Origin: 13-2-20CM-68-14 sp046723355
GTDB taxonomy: Bacteria > Actinomycetota > Thermoleophilia > Gaiellales > Gaiellaceae
Assembly (NCBI GenBank): GCA_046723355.1
Contig: JBKOUJ010000078.1
Location: 1 to 25,323 of the forward strand
Length of the DNA stretch: 25,323 nucleotides
Direction of reading: 5' to 3'
Shown: positions 6,667 through 14,765 of the stretch, piece by piece
Position numbering within the stretch: the stretch's first letter is position 1
Layout of the letters: the number at the start of each line of letters is the position of its first letter
Translations under genes and position numbers: made by a program
The notes under the pieces: model-generated
What the model was told of the DNA's origin: nothing
What the model saw: only the letters and a program-made list of their open reading frames with translations
Databases searched by the model: none

Positions 6667-8493
6667 TTAGGGCAGCGTCGTCGTTCCGACCAAGCTCGCA
6701 GGCAGCTGCAGATCCGGGTCCGCCGCAGCCTGTGCGAGGTCGGTCCAGTCGGCGTACGAATCGGTGATGTTGCCGGCCGGATCGCCGTCGGCGGCATCCT
6801 CGTACGAGGAGTCGCTCCAGGAGACGTCGGCCCAGGAAACGTCCGCCGAGGTAAGGCCGTCTGCCCAGCTGACGTCGCTCCAGGAGACGTCGCCCCACGA
6901 AACGGCAGCGACCGAGGAATCGCCCCAGGAGACGTCGCCCCACGAGACGGCGTCCCAGGAGACGTTCGCCTTCACCGTGGATTCCCAGTTGTCCGAGTTG
7001 AAGACCGGGAGGCTTCCGCCCGCGGGATCGGCCGTCAGGAACTGATCGAGGGCCTTGTTCGGATTCGGCGGGCTGGTCATGAGGACCGACTTGATCCCGT
7101 TGACCTCGCCGACGCCGAGCGATCCCTTGATTGCCGAGGGAGTCGGCCGTGCGCCTGCCATCAGGGCCCCCTTGATCTGGTCGGGCGTCCAGGACGAATT
7201 CCGCGCGAGGATCTGTGCCGCGATCCCCGAGACGATCGGCGCCGCGAACGACGTCCCCGACAGCTGGATGTAGCCGGGCGCGACGATGCTCGCCGCCTTC
7301 TGCACGGCCAGGGTCGAGCTCATCGGGATCGGGCCGACCATGTAGCGCCCGTCGGCCGCGACTTCCGGCTTCTCGAAGCCGTCGTTCGTATAGCCGTACG
7401 CCGACCACTGGGGCGCCGTGTCGTTGTTCGGGCTCGGGTTGCCGTCCATGTCCGCCGCGCCGACCGTGATCACGAACGGATCGTTGCCGGGGGCGTAAGG
7501 GACGCCGCTAGGGCCGTTCGGGAGGCCGTAGTTGCCGGCAGCCGCGACCACCGTGACGCCCGCGAACCAGAGCTTCTCCACCGCCTTGTCGAGCGCGTCG
7601 TGCGTGAAGCTGCACGAACTCGACGAATGCAGCGAGAAGTTCGCGACCTTGATGTTGTATTTGTCCTTGTTGGCGAGGATCCACTGCGCCGCCGCGATCA
7701 CGTCGCTCGTCCGCGCCGTGCCAGTGTCATCCATGACGTCGAGCGAGACGATGTTCGACTTCGGGGACGCGCCTGCATAGCCGGCCGCCTGGCCCGCCGC
7801 GATGCCCGCGACGAACGTTCCGTGGCCGCGGCCGTCGCCCGCCGAGTTGCCCGGCAAGGACGTCAGATTCACCTGCTGAACGACGCGGGCGCCGAAGTCC
7901 GCCGCCTTCGACGTGTCGACGCCAGAGTCGACGATTGCGATCGTCGGCGCCGTCAGATCCGACTGCGTCTTGGTGGAACCAGCCGAGAGAGGCGCATTCC
8001 ACAGCTTGTCGATTCCCGTGTTCGGAACCCAGAGTTGCTTCGACGAAAACGAGCCGGTCGGGTGCGTCGGTGCGTCGGGCGTGATTGTCAGGCCCTCCAC
8101 GTCCGCCAGGAGCTTGAGCTTGCTCGCCGGCATTTCGAGCGCGACGCCATCAATCAGCTTCAGCTTACGGTCGAGGTGACCGAAACCCTTTACCTTCCCG
8201 AGCAGCTCCGGCTCGTCGGCCGTCACGATCACATTGATCTTTGCGTTTGGATGCTGTCCGGCCTGCGCGAGCATGCCGGGCGCGACCCAGGTCGGGTCGG
8301 AGCCGTGACCGCCCCCGTTCCCGGCTGCGCTCGCCGCCAGTGGGATCCCGAGCACGAGCGCAGCCATCAACGCCGTAACGAGGCCGCGTCCGCCCTTTCC
8401 CCACAGCGCATTCGAGCGCGAGTCGTCGTTGTTACCCGTGCCCCAGAGCGCACTGGAGCGGCTCTGGCCACGAGTTCCTCCATTCCTCAGCAT
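6667..8493 (-). CDS. Secreted subtilisin-like (S8) serine protease with VSW-repeat tail
   Basis: This 608-residue S8 peptidase has D189 (IVDSGVD), H224 (GRGHGTFVAG) and S415 (SGTSFAAP) as catalytic triad and N321 as oxyanion residue. A propeptide-inhibitor-like region precedes it (about 84-140). A hydrophobic signal segment lies at about 38-57, ending near AASA, so export is likely. Before it are two copies of SRSxALWG (11-18 and 25-32). The tail (511-559) carries eight VSW motifs, mostly spaced 5 residues apart, in a Ser/Asp/Trp-rich context. I chose the ATG at 8493 because AGGAAGG lies 6 nt upstream; the frame stays open to 8607 but there overlaps a structured leader. The gene separates murT from gatD, which hints at, but does not prove, a cell-envelope role. 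Substrate unknown. Confidence 0.9.
   Translation of the reverse strand: MLRNGGTRGQSRSSALWGTGNNDDSRSNALWGKGGRGLVTALMAALVLGIPLAASAAGNGGGHGSDPTWVAPGMLAQAGQHPNAKINVIVTADEPELLGKVKGFGHLDRKLKLIDGVALEMPASKLKLLADVEGLTITPDAPTHPTGSFSSKQLWVPNTGIDKLWNAPLSAGSTKTQSDLTAPTIAIVDSGVDTSKAADFGARVVQQVNLTSLPGNSAGDGRGHGTFVAGIAAGQAAGYAGASPKSNIVSLDVMDDTGTARTSDVIAAAQWILANKDKYNIKVANFSLHSSSSCSFTHDALDKAVEKLWFAGVTVVAAAGNYGLPNGPSGVPYAPGNDPFVITVGAADMDGNPSPNNDTAPQWSAYGYTNDGFEKPEVAADGRYMVGPIPMSSTLAVQKAASIVAPGYIQLSGTSFAAPIVSGIAAQILARNSSWTPDQIKGALMAGARPTPSAIKGSLGVGEVNGIKSVLMTSPPNPNKALDQFLTADPAGGSLPVFNSDNWESTVKANVSWDAVSWGDVSWGDSSVAAVSWGDVSWSDVSWADGLTSADVSWADVSWSDSSYEDAADGDPAGNITDSYADWTDLAQAAADPDLQLPASLVGTTTLP
6817..6963 (-). repeat. 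Coding repeat for eight VSW motifs
   Basis: The minus strand repeats a 15-nt unit coding for VSW plus two residues, usually GD, AD or SD. VSW starts at residues 511, 516, 521, 531, 536, 541, 552 and 557, so two gaps of 10 and 11 break the register. The copies differ at several third positions, so the array is not recent. Confidence 0.85.
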
Positions 8494-8607
8494 TGCCAAC
8501 CTTCCTCTCCCCCGCCTCACGCGGGGCCGCATTTCCGCAGGAGTCAGGCGCTTAGGCGCCAGCTCAGATAACCGGCGGAACGTATTTGCGGGCCAGCGCT
8601 GGGACAT
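8494..8607 (-). promoter_or_regulatory. Structured leader of the protease message
   Basis: Two hairpins precede the gene on the minus strand: GGCGC-CTAA-GCGCC (8560-8547) and CCCCGC-GTGAG-GCGGGG (8526-8510). The second ends one base before GAGAGGAAGG, the ribosome binding site (8509-8500), so folding could affect access to it. TACGTT (8584-8579) is a possible -10 without a clear -35. I do not recognise the fold as a named riboswitch. Confidence 0.4.
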
Positions 8608-8665
8608 CCCCCGCCTGGGTGAGGGCCGGACGATTCCCCCTTCCGGGTGATCAAGGGTGAGTCGG

Positions 8666-8671
8666 TAGGGT
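8666..8671 (+). promoter_or_regulatory. Candidate -10 box for gatD
   Basis: TAGGGT fits TANNNT and lies 9 nt before the GTG start at 8681. It would give gatD its own near-leaderless transcript, which the gene needs because murT transcription should stop before the opposing protease gene. No -35 box is evident. Confidence 0.3.
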
Positions 8672-8680
8672 TCGTCGCCC

Positions 8681-9436
8681 GTGGAGCGGCTTCTCGTTGG
8701 CCATCTCTTTCCGGACTACCTCAACATCTACGCCGACCGCGGCAACATCGCAGTGCTGGCGCGCCGGGCCGCCTGGCGCGGTTTTCAGCTCGACGTGCAG
8801 GCTCTCGGCGCGGATGCCGAGATCCGGCCGGGCGAGCACGACCTCTTCTACGTCGGCGGCGGCCAGGACCGTGAGCAGGCGCTGATCGCCCCTGCTTTGG
8901 CCGCCCTCGCGCCGGCTCTACATGACGCGTTTGAGGGCGGGGCCGCCTTCCTCGCCGTCTGCGGCGGCTACCAGCTGCTCGGTCGCTTCTACCGCGACCA
9001 AAGCGGCAAAGAGCAACCCGGCGTCGGTTTGCTCCCGCTCCACACGATCGCGGCCGAGTCCTCGCGGATGATCGGGGACGTTCTCCTCGAGTGCAAGCTG
9101 GAGCCCGGCGTGCGTCGAACGCTCGCGGGCTTCGAGAACCACGCGGGCCGGACGATCCTCGACGAGGGCGGCGAGCCGCTGGGGCGCGTCGTGTCCGGGT
9201 TCGGCAACGACGGCGAGAGCGGCTACGAGGGCTGTCGCGTCGGGCGCGCGATCGGGACGTACCTCCACGGCCCGCTGCTGCCGCGCAACCCGTGGTTCGC
9301 CGACTGGCTGCTGGCGCAGGCGATCGCGCATCGAACCGGCGCCGAGCCCGAGCTACCGCCGCTCAACGACGAGCTCGAGCTGCAGGCACATGCGGTGTCG
9401 GCGCGCCGCGCCCAGGCGCGCGGCGGCCGTTATTAG
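8681..9436 (+). CDS. gatD: GatD, glutaminase subunit of lipid II isoglutaminyl synthase
   Basis: GatD is a CobB/CobQ-type class I glutamine amidotransferase that feeds ammonia to MurT for amidation of D-Glu in lipid II. The 251-residue protein starts with LLVGHLFPDYLNIYADRGN, typical of GatD. It has the nucleophile C94 in AVCGGYQLLG and the catalytic H196 in TYLHGPLLP. It lacks a third triad residue of the usual class I kind, as expected for GatD, where MurT is thought to supply an Asp. The start is GTG, with no clear SD. Length is normal. The gene lies in the same direction as murT but is separated from it by the protease gene, so co-transcription is doubtful. A large hairpin follows its stop. 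Confidence 0.92.
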   Translation: MERLLVGHLFPDYLNIYADRGNIAVLARRAAWRGFQLDVQALGADAEIRPGEHDLFYVGGGQDREQALIAPALAALAPALHDAFEGGAAFLAVCGGYQLLGRFYRDQSGKEQPGVGLLPLHTIAAESSRMIGDVLLECKLEPGVRRTLAGFENHAGRTILDEGGEPLGRVVSGFGNDGESGYEGCRVGRAIGTYLHGPLLPRNPWFADWLLAQAIAHRTGAEPELPPLNDELELQAHAVSARRAQARGGRY

Positions 9437-9504
9437 GCCCGCTCGTCGCCGCAGCGGACACGCGCGGCTGCGGCGCACAAACGCTGGTCTTTAGCGATCA
9501 AAGT

Positions 9505-9543
9505 CCGCAAGTCGTCATGGCCGCGAAGCGGCCGGACTTGCGG
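9505..9543. terminator. Large two-step hairpin between convergent gatD and NUDIX genes
   Basis: The outer stem is CCGCAAGTC/GACTTGCGG (9505-9513 with 9535-9543). The inner stem is GGCCGC-GAA-GCGGCC (9519-9533). The two are joined by an asymmetric bulge of 5 nt against 1 nt. It ends 1 bp before the NUDIX stop and lies about 70 bp beyond gatD, so it is a likely two-way terminator without T-tract. Confidence 0.6.
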
Positions 9544-9544
9544 G

Positions 9545-9997
9545 CTATCTCGCCCAGAGAGCGCCGAGATAAACGGCCGGATCCCCAGATCGCCAACGCT
9601 GGACGAAGCGCTGGATCGGCGGGTGCATGACGACGTCGTCGAGCTCATCGACGGCAAACAGGCGGTGCCCACGGACGGCGGCGTCGCGCGAATTGACGGC
9701 CTCGAGCGAGCGTCCGCCGAGGTCGGCCGCGAAGATGATGTGCACGACGTGCTTCGCCGCCTGGCTGTGTACCGGCGAGATCGAGTCGACGATCGCAACC
9801 GGCCCTTCGACCGCAACTTCCTCGCCGATGCCAACCTCCTCCCAGAGCTCGCGGTGCAGCGCGTCGACCAGGCTCTCGCCACTGTTGACGCCGCCGCCCG
9901 GGAGCAACCAGTACTCCTTGCCGGGCTTCTCCTGCCGGCAGAGCAGGACCCGGTCGTTCCAGCGCAGCACTGCGGACACGCGGATTCGCGGCTCCAT
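9545..9997 (-). CDS. NUDIX hydrolase
   Basis: The 150-residue protein has a complete NUDIX box, G35-x5-E41-x7-R49-E50-L51-x-E53-E54-x-G56-I57, which binds the metal used to hydrolyse a nucleoside diphosphate linked to another group. The rest of the chain matches the small single-domain family (RVSAVLRWNDRVLLCRQ at the start). Substrate cannot be read from the sequence; a damaged or non-canonical nucleotide is plausible because the gene overlaps dut. The start ATG shares one base with the dut stop (TGATG, 9999-9995), indicating translational coupling in a hflX-dut-NUDIX operon. A frame continues upstream through dut but has no family match. Confidence 0.88.
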   Translation of the reverse strand: MEPRIRVSAVLRWNDRVLLCRQEKPGKEYWLLPGGGVNSGESLVDALHRELWEEVGIGEEVAVEGPVAIVDSISPVHSQAAKHVVHIIFAADLGGRSLEAVNSRDAAVRGHRLFAVDELDDVVMHPPIQRFVQRWRSGDPAVYLGALWAR

Positions 9998-10431
9998 CAG
10001 GCCCGTGAAGAGCCGAAGCCCCGGACGCCGCGCTCGCTCTCGGGGAGCTCGTCTGTCTCGACGAGCTCGAGCTCCGGGACAGGAAGCACGACGAGTTGCG
10101 CGATCCGCATGCCCGGCTCGACGACGAACGCTTCCCGCAGGTCGGTGTTCAGCAGCACGACACGTATTTCGCCGCGGTAGCCGGAATCGATGAGCCCGGG
10201 AGCGTTGACGACGGAGAGGCCGTGCCGAGCCGCAAGCCCGGAGCGGGGCTGCACGAAGCCCGCGTAGCCGTCGGGAATCGCGACGGCCAGGCCGGTACCG
10301 ACAACCGCCCTCTCCCCCGGCCCGAGCTCGAGCCGGTCGCATGCGGCGAGGTCGAGCCCGGCATCACCCGCGTAGGCCCGCTCGGGGACGACTGCGTCGT
10401 CGCGCAGCCGCCGGACCGCCAACTCGATCAA
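9997..10431 (-). CDS. dut: Deoxyuridine 5'-triphosphate nucleotidohydrolase (dUTPase)
   Basis: Dut cleaves dUTP to dUMP and pyrophosphate, keeping uracil out of DNA and supplying dUMP for thymidylate. The 144-residue protein has all five motifs of the trimeric family: AGDAGLDL (21-28), PRSGLA (62-67), GLIDSGYRGE (79-88) with catalytic D82, RIAQLV (109-114) and the C-terminal RGVRGFGSS (134-142) that closes over the site. The start is TTG (10431-10429), overlapping the hflX stop by 4 nt (TTGA), and its stop overlaps the NUDIX start. Length is normal. The gene should be expressed from the hflX promoter. Confidence 0.95.
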   Translation of the reverse strand: MIELAVRRLRDDAVVPERAYAGDAGLDLAACDRLELGPGERAVVGTGLAVAIPDGYAGFVQPRSGLAARHGLSVVNAPGLIDSGYRGEIRVVLLNTDLREAFVVEPGMRIAQLVVLPVPELELVETDELPESERGVRGFGSSRA

Positions 10432-11738
10432 CGAGCCGAGCGCGCAGGCTCGTCGCGCGCCTCCGCCAGCAGGTACGGCGCGAACCGAGGCAGCTCGCGC
10501 CGGGGAAGGTGCGCACGGATGTAGACCCCGTCCGGTCGGTCGACGCGCTCCTGAATAGGCGCGCCGAGCGCGTACAGCTCCGCGAGCCGCGCCCCTTCGG
10601 CGTACGGAAGCAGCATCCGAACGGCCTCGAACCGCTCCTCGAACCGCTCGGCAACGCGCGCTCGGAGCTCGTCGAGCCCCTCGCCCGTCGAGGCGGAAAC
10701 CTGGAGCGCGCCCGGGTAGCGGCCGGCGAGGCGTCGGCGCCGCAGGGGATCGACGAGATCGACCTTGTTCACGACCAGCTCGACCGGGACGTCGGTCGCG
10801 CCGATCTCCGCGAGCACGTCCTCGACAGCGGCGTGCATCTCGTCCTGCGCCTCTTCCGCCGCAGACCCATCGACCACGTGCAGGACGAGATCGGCGACGA
10901 GCGTCTCCTCGAGCGTCGCCGCGAACCCCTCGACGAGCTGGTGCGGCAGGCGCCGGATGAAGCCGACGGTGTCGGTAAGCAGGTACTTCCTGCCGTCGAC
11001 CTCGAAGCCACGCGTGGTCGGGTCGAGCGTCTCGAAGAGCCGATCGCGCACCGGCACGTCGGCGCCGGTCAGTGCGTTCAGGAGCGTCGACTTGCCGGCG
11101 TTCGTGTAGCCGGCGAGCGCGATCACGGGTGTTTCGGAGCGGCGCCGGGACTTCCGGCGCGTCGCGCGCTGGCGCTCCAGCGCGCGCAGGCGCGCGCGGA
11201 GCACCGAGATCCGGCGCCGGGCCAGCCGCCGGTCGGTCTCGAGCTGCGACTCGCCGGGGCCGCGGGTGCCCACGCCGCCGCCGAGCCGCTCGAGGTGCTG
11301 CCAGAGGCCGCGCATCCGCGGCAGGTTGTACTCCAGCTGCGCGAGCTCGACCTGGAGCTTCCCTTCCGCGGTGACCGCGTGCTGCGCGAAGATGTCGAGG
11401 ATCAGCTGCGTGCGATCGACGACCCGTGTCTGGAGAGCGTTCTCGAGCTCGCGCTGCTGCACGGGCGAGAGCTCATCGTCGACGATCAGCGATTCGGCGC
11501 CCGAGCGGCCGAAGGCCTCCTCCAGCTCGACGAGCTTCCCCTTGCCGACGTAGGTGCGCGGGTGCGGCTTCGGAGCGCGCTGGACAAGCTCGGCAAGGGG
11601 CTCGACGCCGGCCGTACGCGCAAGCTCCTGCAGCTCCGCGAGCTCGCGATCGGCGTCCACGCCTTGCGCCAGCACGGCGACGACGAACCCGCGCTCGGGC
11701 TCGGCACCCGGAGCGGGATCCGGCTGACGTAGCGTCAC
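10428..11738 (-). CDS. hflX: GTPase HflX
   Basis: HflX is a ribosome-associated GTPase that binds the large subunit and can split stalled or stressed ribosomes. The 436-residue protein has the HflX N-terminal domain (about 15-200) with YVGKGK (63-68) and the signature GGGVGTRGPGE (153-163). A G domain follows, with GYTNAGKS (210-217), DTVGF (256-260) and NKVD (324-327), and then a C-terminal domain. The start is GTG at 11738; CATAAT six bases upstream suggests a leaderless message. Only 9 bp separate it from the divergent dapE start. It is the first gene of the hflX-dut-NUDIX operon, with a 4-nt overlap to dut. Confidence 0.95.
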   Translation of the reverse strand: MTLRQPDPAPGAEPERGFVVAVLAQGVDADRELAELQELARTAGVEPLAELVQRAPKPHPRTYVGKGKLVELEEAFGRSGAESLIVDDELSPVQQRELENALQTRVVDRTQLILDIFAQHAVTAEGKLQVELAQLEYNLPRMRGLWQHLERLGGGVGTRGPGESQLETDRRLARRRISVLRARLRALERQRATRRKSRRRSETPVIALAGYTNAGKSTLLNALTGADVPVRDRLFETLDPTTRGFEVDGRKYLLTDTVGFIRRLPHQLVEGFAATLEETLVADLVLHVVDGSAAEEAQDEMHAAVEDVLAEIGATDVPVELVVNKVDLVDPLRRRRLAGRYPGALQVSASTGEGLDELRARVAERFEERFEAVRMLLPYAEGARLAELYALGAPIQERVDRPDGVYIRAHLPRRELPRFAPYLLAEARDEPARSAR

Positions 11739-11752
11739 GCTGAAATTATGAC
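11730..11752. promoter_or_regulatory. Overlapping divergent start region of hflX and dapE
   Basis: The hflX GTG (11738, minus) and the dapE ATG (11748, plus) are 9 bp apart. On the minus strand CATAAT (11750-11745) lies 6 nt before the hflX GTG. On the plus strand TAGCGT (11730-11735) lies 12 nt before the dapE ATG. The two -10 candidates therefore lie in each other's coding or start region. Neither has a clear -35. Confidence 0.35.
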
Positions 11753-12824
11753 CTCACCAATGTCCGAGCAGGAACACCGCAACCGCCTGGCCGAGCGCAC
11801 CCTCGCACTCGTGAGCATCCCGTCGGTGAGCCGCTCGGAGGCGGAGGCAATGGCCTACGTCCGCGACCAGCTGCCGCTCGAACCGCTGTTCGCGAGCGAC
11901 GACGTCCTCTTCGCGACGACAGCCCGGCGTGACGGCCGTCCGCTCGTCGTCCTCGCCGGCCACGTCGACACCGTTCCGGCACAAGACAACCTGCCGGGTC
12001 GGATCGAGGACGGCGCCGTCGTCGGGGTCGGCGCGAGCGACATGAAGGGCGGAATCGCGGTCATGCTCGAGCTGGCCGGCTGGACGTTGTCCGCGGAGAT
12101 CGCGCTCGATCTAGGCTTCCTCTTCTTCACGCGCGAGGAGCTACCGGCGGAGGAGAGCCCCTTGCCGGCGTTCCTCGAGCAGTCCTCCGAGGCGAATGAG
12201 GCGGACCTCGCGATCGTGCTCGAGCCGACCGACAACGAGATCCACGCCGGCTGCGTCGGCAACCTCAGCGCACAGCTCACGTTCCGCGGTGTCAGCGCGC
12301 ACTCCGCTCGGCCGTGGACCGGTGAGAACGCGATCCACAAGGCCGCCGCGACACTCGCACCGCTGGCGGAGCTCGAGCCGCTCGACGTCGACGTCGACGG
12401 CCTGGTCTTCCGGGAGGTCGTCAGCGCGGTCGCGATCGAGGGCGGGATCGCCGACAACATCGTCCCGGACCGGTGCATCGCACGCCTGAACTACCGGTAC
12501 GCGCCCGGGCGCACCCGGGAACAGGCCGAGGAGCGGATCCGCGACCTCTCAGGCGATGCCGAGCTCGAGATCATCGGCAACTCGCCGCCGGCTCACGTCG
12601 TCGTCGACCAACCGCTAGTGACGAGGCTGCGCGAGGCGGGCGACTTCGCCGTCGAGCCCAAGCAGGCGTGGACCCCGGTCGCCCAGTTCGCCGAGGCCGG
12701 CCTCGACGCCGTCAATCTTGGCCCTGGGGCGACGCGTTACGCGCATCGAGCGGACGAGCGCGTCGCGATCTCCGAGCTCGTGCGGACGTACGACGCGTTC
12801 CGGCGATTCGCGGGTAGCGTCTGA
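11748..12824 (+). CDS. dapE: Succinyl-diaminopimelate desuccinylase
   Basis: DapE removes succinate from N-succinyl-LL-2,6-diaminopimelate to give LL-DAP for lysine and peptidoglycan. The 358-residue M20-family metalloenzyme has the di-zinc ligands and catalytic acid: H72 in AGHVDTVP, D98 in GASDMKGG, E130/E131 in TREELPAEE, E159 in VLEPTD and H333 in YAHRADE. The dimerisation domain spans about 170-280. The start could also be the second ATG at 11760, which would clear the overlap with the hflX start region; the first four residues are not conserved. dapC begins 2 bp after the stop. The identification rests on the M20 motifs plus the operon with dapC and dapD. Confidence 0.93.
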   Translation: MTSPMSEQEHRNRLAERTLALVSIPSVSRSEAEAMAYVRDQLPLEPLFASDDVLFATTARRDGRPLVVLAGHVDTVPAQDNLPGRIEDGAVVGVGASDMKGGIAVMLELAGWTLSAEIALDLGFLFFTREELPAEESPLPAFLEQSSEANEADLAIVLEPTDNEIHAGCVGNLSAQLTFRGVSAHSARPWTGENAIHKAAATLAPLAELEPLDVDVDGLVFREVVSAVAIEGGIADNIVPDRCIARLNYRYAPGRTREQAEERIRDLSGDAELEIIGNSPPAHVVVDQPLVTRLREAGDFAVEPKQAWTPVAQFAEAGLDAVNLGPGATRYAHRADERVAISELVRTYDAFRRFAGSV

Positions 12825-12826
12825 GC

Positions 12827-13971
12827 GTGCAGCTCTCGCCCGTCCTGGCCGCGACCGGCACCTACCCCTTCGTCCGGCTCGAAGAGGCGAAGCGGCGGCT
12901 CGCAGCCGAGGGCGTCGAGCTGATCGACTTCGGCAAGGGCGACCCGCGCGAGGAGACCGACCCTCTGATCCGCCAGGCGCTCGTCGACGGCATCGAGCCG
13001 CTGATGGGCTACCCACTGGCCGAGGGCTTGCCCGAGCTGCGCGCGGCGGTCGCCGCCTGGTGCGGGCGTCGTTTCGGCGTCGAGCTCGATCCCGACACCG
13101 AGGTGATCCCGACCTACGGCAGCAAGGAGGCGATCTTCCACCTCGCGCAGGTCGTGCTGAACCGGGACGGCGACAAGCGGCTCATCCTCGCGACCGAGCC
13201 TGGCTACCCGGTCTACGAGCGCGGCGCACTTTTCGCCGGCGCCGAGTTCGAATACCTGGCCCTGCTCGAGGGGAACGGCTTCCTGCCCGATCTCGACGAC
13301 GTTACCGCCGAGACCTGGGAGCGAACGGCGATCGTCTGGATCAACTACCCGAACAACCCGACCGGCGCGGTCGCCCCGCTCGAGTTCCTCGAGCGCCTCG
13401 CGACGCTGGCCGCCGAGCACGACTTCCTGATCGCGGCCGACGAGGCCTACACCGAGCTCTGGTTCGACGAGGCGCCGCACTCCGCGCTGGAGGTCGGCGA
13501 GCGCTCGCGCGTCGCCGTTTTTCAGACGCTCAGCAAGCGCTCCTCGATGACCGGGTATCGCTCCGGCTTCGTCGCGGCCTCACCGGAGTTGATCGGCGCG
13601 CTCAAGCAATACCGCCCGTCCGTCGGCACCGCGCCGCAGGAGTTCGTCCAACGCGCCTCCGTCGTCGCCTGGGACGACGAGGAGCACGTCGAGCGCACCC
13701 GCGAGATCTACGCCCGCAAGCGCCAGGTGCTGCTACCGGCGCTCGCCGGTGCCGGAATCCGCTTGGCGGGGAGCGAGGCAACGATGTACCTCTGGCTCGA
13801 GACGCCGGCCGGCGAAAGCTCGGAGGCGCTCGCGGAGCGCCTCCTCGAGCACGGCCTGATCGTCTCGCCCGGGACGTTCTTCGGGCCCTCCGGCGACGGC
13901 TACTGGCGGCTCGCCCTCGTCCCGACGCAGGCCGAGTGCGAGCGGGCGGCTGAGGTCCTGGAGCGCTTGCT

Positions 13972-13975
<4 letters not shown>
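12827..13975 (+). CDS. dapC: N-succinyldiaminopimelate aminotransferase
   Basis: DapC moves an amino group from glutamate to N-succinyl-2-amino-6-ketopimelate, using PLP. The 382-residue class I/II aminotransferase shows FGKGDP (35-40), YGSKEA (97-102), NYPNNPTG (173-180) with N177, DEAY (205-208), the PLP lysine K237 in TLSKRSSMTGYRSG, and R361 near the C-terminus for the substrate carboxylate. The start is GTG, 2 bp after dapE. Its stop overlaps the dapD start by 3 nt (GTGA), so the three genes are coupled. The sequence alone cannot exclude another aminotransferase, but the position between dapE and dapD makes DapC the best call. Confidence 0.9.
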
Positions 13976-14733
<758 letters not shown>

Positions 14734-14765
14734 GCCGCAGCACGCTTGAAACCGCGGGCGACCTG

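Noticed and set aside
6817..6963. CRISPR-like regularly spaced repeat
   Set aside because: The periodicity is 15 nt and in frame; it encodes the VSW motifs and has no spacers.
6643..8571. Long plus-strand open frame (642 codons) opposite the protease gene
   Set aside because: Arg-rich text without any family motif; the minus strand encodes a complete S8 protease with its triad.
8494..8607. Upstream extension of the protease start to 8607
   Set aside because: The internal ATG at 8493 has a strong Shine-Dalgarno site 6 nt away and a more plausible signal-peptide context; the extension is Arg-rich and covers hairpins.
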